This document shows, one piece after another, positions 17,841-23,395 of a stretch of DNA of 23,395 nucleotides (within the stretch, counting starts at the first letter, position 1; every line of letters begins with the position of its first letter). Made by a program: the position numbers and the translations under genes. The stretch covers positions 972,626-996,020 of the forward strand of contig BFEA01000562.1 of the NCBI GenBank assembly GCA_003427395.1. The letters run 5' to 3'. This stretch comes from Chara braunii. Taxonomy: Eukaryota; Streptophyta; Charophyceae; Charales; Characeae. The notes beneath the pieces were generated by a model that was not told where the DNA came from, ran no database searches, and saw only the letters and a list, made by a program, of their open reading frames with translations.

Positions 17841-17990
17841 ATCAAAGAGAGGGAGAGGAGAGGGTTGCGCAAATTTATAGCGCGGGAGGCGGCGGGTTAA
17901 CAACGCGAGGTGTAGATGAGCAGGACAGAAGAGAGGGGTGGGGAGTTAGAGGGTTTGATCTGCGGGATTGCATGGCTACGTGATTGGGGT
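17828..17990 (-). promoter_or_regulatory. Possible minus-strand core promoter (TATA, CCAAT)
   Basis: On the minus strand CTATAAATT (17872-17880) sits in GC-rich DNA. It is followed by a CT-rich initiator-like block and an ATG 42 bp downstream (17830-17828), and preceded by CCAAT (17983-17987) about 105 bp upstream. The ATG opens only a short frame; another at 17816 opens 70 codons with no known domain. Weak, context-only evidence. Confidence 0.3.
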
Positions 17991-18520
17991 GTTCGTCCAA
18001 GTGGTGCACGATTTCCCTCTTTCCACATTGATCCGAGCATCCCAACTACGCAGCCAATCACTTCGCGGAGGAAGACGGGGTAAGGATCAAGTTGGGCGTA
18101 GGGGAAGACGAAGAGTCCTGCATGGGGAAAACGCGCGCAGCAAGAAGGGAAGATGGCGCGAGGATGCAAAGCAAGAAACGGGGATGCGAAACGCGAGAAA
18201 AAACCGGAGCTTGGGCGCGCGCGCAAAAAATTCAAAAAATCCCAACCGCACCCGTTTCTTGGTTTTCATACCGCCGCTGCTATTCGCCCGCGGGAGTTAT
18301 TAACCAAACAAAATGAAAAAGCCGTTTCAAAAGAAAACAAAAGCAAAAAGAAAAAAAAAACCCTTTCTATCTGCGTCCGTACTTCGGGGCTTCCGCAAGA
18401 TTTTTCCTCATGGATACGGCAAGCCGCGTGGTACGGATCTGAGCTTATCACATCTGTGATACGGAGGGGGTTCCGAAAAATTACCAGTCTCCCAACTGCT
18501 GATGCCATCATATCATGGAT
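17991..18520. other. No gene seen
   Basis: GC-rich to purine-rich spacer with A runs near 18220 and 18340-18360. Frames on both strands lack domains. Confidence 0.4.
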
Positions 18521-18660
18521 GATCGAGCGGCCTCTTCATCGTCAGCTGGCCAGATCATCTTCCTAATCTACGTGGATGCATCCTGCATCCTCCATCGCCT
18601 CCACCCATAGTATACATTCGATCGGGCGGCCCCTTCATTGTCAGCTGGCCCGATCGGTAA
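18521..18660. repeat. Duplicated hairpin units, 99-bp offset
   Basis: GATCGAGCGGCCTCTTCATC..CAGCTGGCC(A)GATC at 18521 recurs at 18620 as GATCGGGCGGCCCCTTCATT..CAGCTGGCCCGATC. The second copy has perfect 9-bp arms CGATCGGGC/GCCCGATCG; the first keeps only part of the pairing. Confidence 0.75.
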
Positions 18661-18666
18661 GTAAAA

Positions 18667-18795
18667 AGATTTTTTTTTTTTTTATATATATATCGTCAAA
18701 TATACAGCGCGTATCGTCGCACAAGCTTTTAGATCCGGAAAAGAAGAAGAAAAAGAGGAGAAGGAGAAGGAGAGGAAAGGGGGGAGGTAGACGAG
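18667..18795 (+). repeat. T run, TA repeat and purine-rich tract
   Basis: A T run followed by TATATATATA (18667-18691), then an almost pure A/G stretch from about 18735 to 18788. It lies immediately past the end of the gypsy coding region, on the pyrimidine side for that strand, so it is not a conventional polypurine tract for that element. Confidence 0.8.
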
Positions 18796-18800
18796 GGTGA

Positions 18801-20728
18801 TCAGAGGAAGTGATCTATGTCGGGATTGAGAGGGGGCGGAATAGGTGGAAGAAAAGCGGCCATTGCCGCAGGAGTCGTCGGCGCATCTTCCTCATGGAAG
18901 TGATGCTGGACGAACGAGGGGTAAAGGAAAGCCCCCAGCACATGTGAGAGGACACGTGGCGCCAAATCCGCTACCGCTCGCACCACCCGCTTGCGCACCG
19001 ATCGGGGCCGTCGACCCGTCATCACCACATGAGTCTCGGTGCAAGGCCGCCGCTCCCGCTTCTGCGCCGCGAAGACCAGGAAGTGGTACATTGCGTTTGG
19101 ACGCTGCCCTGTCTCGTAGATGAGCGTCCCAGCCGATCGCGTCGCAATACACCCTTGGAAAGGGGGTGTCAGATATGGCTCCCACGCTGGATCAGGGCGA
19201 GGCGCCCCCGTGATAGCCTCGAGCCTGATGGTGGCGGGCTCCACCATGAAGTCCACCTCGGTCGGATGGACCGTCCGGCTCGGATGAACTACTAATGTCA
19301 ATGACCGGGGCACGCCGGGGTGGCTGGCGGGAACGGAGAGGTCCCGCGAGGACGGGGGGTCTGGATATGGGATCCGAAAATCCCATTCGGTTTCCTCCTC
19401 CGGCTGCTGCTGATGATGATGGCCCGACTCCATCAAGATTGAGATCGGGCACACGCGGAATGGGCGGCGATGGCACGATAGTCTCCTTAACGAGTGTGGC
19501 CGCGCTCCCAGGCACAGGGTCAGGAATCCGCGTACGCGCGGGCTGAATCACGTCCTCGCCGCCGCCGGTCCTGCTGCCTTGCGCTCCTGGCGACGGGTGG
19601 CGTCTCTTCCTCTTCGGCGTCTTCTTGGGGGCCTTCGGTGGCGCTGGTCGAGGATACGACGAGGGAGGACGCAACGGCCTTTCCTCCGGGAAGTCCTCCA
19701 ATCTCTCCGCGTGCTGCGCAATGTAATCCGGGATGACGACCGCGTTGTACGTTCTCCGCGGGGCCGTCCCCGTCCGCAATCGTGGTTGGATCTCCTCCTC
19801 CTCGCTCGCGATCACTTGCGCAATGGAGAGGAGCTCAAGATGTATGAGCTCCAACAATCCCGGATCGATTGTCTGGAGCGGGGCGAAGGGGTACAGCGCC
19901 ACCGTCCCTTCCTTCTCCGCTGGCTTGGGCCGCGCGATGACGTAGTAAACGACGAAGTGCTCCCCGATAGCGTGGTCTTCGTGATCCACGAAGAACCGGA
20001 ACATCCCCAGCGCCACCGACTTGTACAGCGCACGGTGCAACTCCCACGCGTCTTCGTCGGCGAAGGGCAGCGGCTTCACGTCAGTTAGCTCCACCAAATA
20101 CTCCGAGAACTCACGCATGGGGTAAGGGCCCTCCGTGAGCTGGTAGGGGAGGGTGGTGTAGGAGAAGAAAGGAGGCATTTAGTACGGGACAGGAGGAATA
20201 GCTTGGAGGTTGAGAGGAGCAGCGGGAGGGAGAAGCGCGGGGAGCTGCGGCACCAACGCAATTGGTCTGTCCTCTGCCCTACCAAGCAGCACTTCGTGGG
20301 CTGTGAATCGGTGTCCCCCCCGTCCTTGCACTCTGGCCATTCATCTGGCCGCTTCCAATGCGTATTCGCGCACAAAGCTGCACGCCGGTTCCTGATTCTG
20401 CTGCGGTAGGACCGTCAAGTCTCCGATGAAGGTGGCGACGCTGCGCACGAAGTTGGGTGCCACCTGGAGCGCACGGAACTCAATGAATACTCGGGTCGTC
20501 TCCCGGCCAGGCAACTACGTCACGTCCACGTACACTCCCGCATATGTCAGCCGATCGCAAAGCAACGAGTACACTGCCAAATCAGCAACCCCGGGCGCTG
20601 GCACGTTCACCTGTTGGATGTCGTACCAAAAACTGCCTCTCCTCATTAAACCGATGCCGCAACAAGCGATCTGCAAGCGGCGTCTGGAAGTGCTCGAGGG
20701 GCTCATGCTCCGGCTGGCGATGGTTCAT
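18801..20728 (-). pseudogene. Extra coding region after integrase, three related modules, unknown function
   Basis: From Met at 20728 the minus strand codes for about 640 residues in three frame segments (switches near 20640 and 19270) broken by TAG 20515-20517, TGA 20341-20343 and TAA 20179-20181. Three modules follow one pattern: a strand with (F/Y)x(V/Y)(D/E), a P-x-P turn, a W/Y helix, G-hydrophobic, a strand (FIEFRA, FVVYYVIA, YHFLVFAA) and a closing helix. Between modules 2 and 3 is a Pro-rich stretch with a basic run (PKKTPKRKRRH, NLS-like) and VIDISSSSEPD, which resembles a SUMO-interaction motif. The Met at 20178 follows TAA in the same frame, so it may be a separate ORF start or chance. 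Position suits an envelope-like ORF3, but no signal peptide or membrane segment is seen. Confidence 0.7.
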
Positions 20729-21149
20729 CCTGCTCCCTGAAACTCTCAGCACCAATGGACGAGGCAGATCGGGAAGAGGAGGAGGATGAAAAAGGAGAGG
20801 GTGATCTCGCAGTAGCGGGGGTCCGTAGGGGACCTAGCGATGGTTGGAAGGGTCGGAGCGCGGCAGCTCGCCGTGTCAGCGGTCGGGCTTGGGAGTTGTG
20901 ACGGGGAATCAGCTTCACGGAGTGCTGTCCCTGTGCGCCAACCTCCGTGACCTCGTAAATGCCTGTGTAACACGGGTGGATCTTGGAGGAACGCGCAGAT
21001 TTCCATACCTGCACCAAGTCCCCAACTTTATAGCGGGACAGTGGTCCCGCCGACGCGTGTTGATTCTCATAGTCACGGATCTGCCGTTGATGTGTCCGAT
21101 CTACGGCTTGCTGTCGATGGCGAGCTAACGGGGGATAGGCCCTAGCCAT
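20703..21149 (-). pseudogene. Gypsy integrase C-terminal domain
   Basis: Encodes a basic helix (HRQQAVDRTHQRQIRDYEN), then YKVGDLVQVW, IHPCYTGIYEVTEV and HSVKLIPR, the small beta-barrel (GPY/F-like, with TGIYEV in place of GPF) that binds DNA next to the core. A Ser/Pro-rich tail follows. It is one frame off from the core, so a frameshift near 21150 separates them. No chromodomain is seen. The tail overlaps the Met of the extra region by about 25 bp in another frame. Confidence 0.85.
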
Positions 21150-22102
21150 TAAGTGTAGTGGCGGGCCTTGTCTCGATTCTGGGCCTGTGTTGCTCTAACT
21201 TCCGTACCTACTAAGGGGGACAATTGCACCCGAGGGACACTATTGGTTCTTAGTTGAAAGGGGGACACCCCAGTACTACCGTGTGGGGTAGCCCGATAAA
21301 CGGCCAAAATGTGATCGACAATGACCGGCCCGGGTCGGGTGTCTTCCTCAGTGATATTTCGTCTAAGGGCCGTCTTAATCAGTCGGTTGGCATTCTCTAC
21401 CAGGCCATTGGCTTGAGGCCAATGCCCCGATGAGTACATAATCTTAACGTCCGCCCTGACTAGGTGACGTTCTACTTCGCCTTGAAATTCCGACCCATTG
21501 TCCATGTGTACCTCTTCTACGTCTAGATGCATGCACAAAAATTGATTTACATACCAGGCTACTTCCTGCGAATTCTGGCTGGTCATAGGGTACGCCTCGA
21601 TCCATTTTGAAAAATGATCGACTGCCACTAAAAAAACATTGAGCTCTTCCTGATCGACGGGCCCTCTCGGAACGTTGATATCCGTCGTATCGATGCTAAC
21701 CCTCTGAAAGGGGCGCTCTACACGAGTGGGAACCATCGTCCGAGGCATCTATACCGGCGCCTTGTCCGCCGCGCAGGCCGGTCAATTCTGAACGATGTAT
21801 TTCACATCTTCTCGAATTCCCGACCAGTACCATCCGTTATTTTTGACGGCTTTTTCCGTGTACTTGACCGCAAAATGGACCGCATCCTCCTCATGAGCAG
21901 CTCGTGTCTAATCAAACCTAGCAAGAGGGTGTGGAACCGTCAACCAGCTAGACTCTCCGTCGTCATCGACCTTCCGTTTTTGTAACGTCGGGCCCTGCCA
22001 GCGATAGTCCTGCGCCCGCTCCGTGACTCTCCGTCGTTCGGCTTTGGTAAGTTCTATCAACGAGTCGCCTGACACTCTCCGTAGCAATAGCAGGTCCGTT
22101 CA
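21150..22102 (-). pseudogene. Gypsy integrase: HHCC zinc site and DDE core
   Basis: This domain joins the cDNA copy to chromosomal DNA. The minus strand encodes the zinc site (HEEDAVH...WYWSGIREDV...PACAADKAP, 21750-21907), then the core with SIDTTDI (first Asp), LVAVDHFSKWIEAYPM, VHMDNGSEF (second Asp) and QANGLVENANRLIK (Glu), 34 residues between the second Asp and the Glu, close to the D35E norm. The frame is shared with the PHD finger upstream. Stops: TGA 22100-22102, TAG 21908-21910, TGA 21782-21784 exactly at the expected first Cys of the CxxC, and TAG 21749-21751. The second Asp box reads DNGSEF rather than the DRDxRF common in gypsy. All three core acidic residues are present. Confidence 0.93.
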
Positions 22103-22475
22103 GGCTTCTGCCCGGCGGGCACTTGGTGCAAATCCGTCGGCTGTTCTAGCGTCCAGATACCGCTTCTCGGTAGGGACTTGGTCCGTTCTACAGTTGGGAC
22201 AGACCCACGTCTTTTCACTTCGGTACCTAACGCACTGTGCGTGAGATTTAACCGTATGACACTGACTACACTGTACCCATAAAAGAAAACTGGGCCCTCC
22301 CGGATGTGACCCTTCTTGGTCCGGGATCATAGGCAAGGTACAGAAGAAACAGGGACTTAGGTGTGTTTCAGGGGACAAGTTGGGGCTAGACGAGAGGGCG
22401 AGGGAGTGGGATGAGGGCAAAGAGATAGCATCGGCCATCTCCAATGAAACCTCCATTCCAGACTCAGGCGTCGTC
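22103..22475 (-). pseudogene. PHD finger between RNase H and integrase in gypsy pol
   Basis: Minus-strand frame (Met at 22540, first real residues near 22470) with a Ser/Pro-rich lead and then C-x2-C-x23-C-x2-C-x5-H-x2-C-x10-C-x2-C (22190-22351). It includes WVQC before the third ligand pair and W-V-C-P-N-C at the end, the tryptophan two residues before the last CxxC being a hallmark of PHD fingers. PHD fingers read histone tails, chiefly H3K4 state. The domain is in frame with integrase, with one stop (22100-22102) between, and one frame off from RNase H. It is additional to the integrase HHCC site, which is seen separately. Alternative: a RING-like or other C4HC3 zinc fold, but the W spacing favours PHD. 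Confidence 0.8.
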
Positions 22476-23168
22476 CTTACACAGCACGTGTAGCTCCCCG
22501 TAGTGCGATTTCGTCGCCGCGACTTCTGGCCTCCACGCAATGAGTCGCTCGTTGGCGGGACACTTGTTGGGCAGCAGAAGGCGCGTTAATCCATCGGCGT
22601 TACCATGCTGCCGCATGACACGGTGGTGGATGTCGAAGTCATAGCATTGCAGACGCACCGCCCACCTGCCCAGCGTCCCCGTGTAGCCCGTGTTGTTGCG
22701 TAGGGACAGCAGCGGCTGATGATCTGTTACCAGCACGAATTTCTGGTCGTACAGATACGGTCGGAAATGCTGAATCCCCCACACCACCGCCAGGCATTCA
22801 CCTTTGCACGCTTCGTAATTAGCCTGCGCCTGGCTCAGCGTCTTGGACGCATACTCAATGACGTGCTCCCTTCCGTCCTTGCCGTGTTGAGTCAGCACCG
22901 CCGATATCGCCTGAGGTTGCCTGTCTGTGTACAGTGCGAACGGTCTTGTCGGGTTGGGGCGTGCCAACACAAGAGCAGATGTGAGAGCCTCCTTCAACGC
23001 CTGAAACGCCGCTTCGCATTCCCGTGTCCAGATCAGTTGTTCCTCTTTCTTCAGCAGGTTCGTGAGGGGCTTCTCTATGACGGTGAACCCCTTGATGAAG
23101 CGTCGGTAATAGGATGCCAGCCCTAGAAAAGCCCGAACCTGGGTGAGTGTGACTGGCGCCGGTGTCAG
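22467..23168 (-). pseudogene. Gypsy RT thumb and RNase H
   Basis: The minus strand encodes TLTQVRAFLGLASYYRRFIK, the conserved gypsy RT end, then KPLTNLLKK and an intact RNase H with its acidic residues: YTDRQ, KGECLAVVW, VTDHQPLLSL and NADGLTRL. RNase H removes the RNA strand during cDNA synthesis. The frame is open from about 23168 to the stop at 22464, with no internal stop, so this is the best-kept part of the element. The catalytic RT palm would lie to the right but is missing: the homology ends at a GC-rich hairpin. Confidence 0.93.
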
Positions 23169-23395
23169 GCGGCCACAAGTAGTGCGCCGCCTGAAAACGG
23201 CAGTTTAGGGTTTTAGGCTCAGGGTTAAGTCCGTGTTTTGACAAGTGCTTTGGGATGACCGGGCTGCAGGAATTATGAGAACTCAGGGTACCCCTGATTC
23301 TGGACGCACTAGATTTTAAGAGTAACCCCCAAAGACAGCAAGATGGATGGGTGCACTGAGCACAACTAGAGACCGTCATTTCCGGTCGCTTAGAG
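23169..23395. other. Unrelated flank with hairpin and telomere-like motifs
   Basis: TCAGGCGGC-(loop)-GCCGCCTGA (9-bp arms, about 23166-23195) lies at the break in the RT. Just beyond are GTTTAGGGTTTTAGG (about 23204-23218) and CAGGGTTAAG, which resemble degenerate TTTAGGG telomere-type repeats. No coding evidence. Confidence 0.5.

Larger units (their letters stand above)
18801..23168 (-). mobile_element. Ty3/gypsy LTR retrotransposon, 5'-truncated, no LTR seen
   Basis: The minus strand encodes in order RT thumb, RNase H, PHD finger, HHCC zinc site, integrase core, integrase C-terminal domain and a long extra coding region. RT-RNase H before integrase is the gypsy order and rules out copia. 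Gag, protease and the RT palm are missing: homology stops at about 23168 beside a 9-bp hairpin. No long direct repeat was found at either side, so the element is a fragment. Disruptions are mostly point stops plus frameshifts near 22470, 21150, 20640 and 19270. Confidence 0.92.

Noticed and set aside
18735-18790. Polypurine tract and 3' LTR of the gypsy element
   Set aside because: The purines are on the plus strand while the element is coded on the minus strand, and no direct repeat that could be an LTR was found.
19029-20088. Plus-strand frames of 80-169 codons opposite the gypsy accessory region
   Set aside because: They are shadows of the minus-strand coding region, which has consistent frame, modules and neighbours.
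23166-23195. Helitron 3' terminus (hairpin near an end)
   Set aside because: No CTRR follows the hairpin at the required distance on either strand.

Overview
The window is eukaryotic nuclear DNA made almost entirely of decayed transposable elements and simple repeats. I see no intact host gene, rRNA, tRNA or CRISPR. The mix of an L1-like LINE with a C-terminal zf-RVT domain, a Ty3/gypsy polyprotein, a zinc-knuckle/GIY-YIG family and long GA, GT, A and G runs suggests a large, repeat-rich genome of the plant lineage. A streptophyte alga such as Chara is my best guess; this is inference from style, not a species-level identification.

Layout. 1-149 is the 3' end of a plus-strand LINE. 753-1640 and 2077-3640 are two 5'-truncated minus-strand LINE copies of the same family, with a 39-bp tandem repeat between them. 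4160-4870 is degenerate minisatellite. 4936-11110 is a third, longer minus-strand LINE (RT, zf-RVT, C-terminal tail, 3' UTR, A tail). It appears to be split by about 2.4 kb of AT-rich satellite-like DNA (5721-8105), which carries 193-bp and 171-bp tandem repeats and a recurring TTTATAG-NN-CTATAAA palindrome. 11164-11815 holds GA microsatellites, a 160-bp repeat and a 29-base G run. 12.9-13.2 kb holds a foldback MITE-like element and a small poly(A) insertion with target duplications.

14119-16249 (plus) is a decayed coding region combining a CCHC zinc knuckle, a charged coiled coil and a C-terminal GIY-YIG endonuclease, with no reverse transcriptase seen. 16.25-18.8 kb is GC-rich and unassigned, with duplications, hairpins and one promoter-like minus-strand TATA context.

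18801-23168 (minus) is a 5'-truncated Ty3/gypsy element. Its order is RT thumb, RNase H, PHD finger, HHCC zinc site plus integrase core, integrase C-terminal domain, then about 640 codons with three weakly similar modules, a basic stretch and a SUMO-interaction-like motif. No LTR was recognised.

Most disruptions inside the coding relics are single stop codons in an otherwise open frame. Many are TAG or TGA where CAG or CGA would fit, as expected from C-to-T decay of methylated DNA. The strongest leads are the PHD finger inside gypsy pol, the extra three-module region after integrase, the CCHC/coiled-coil/GIY-YIG element, and a LINE 3'-end hairpin that shows a compensatory base change.
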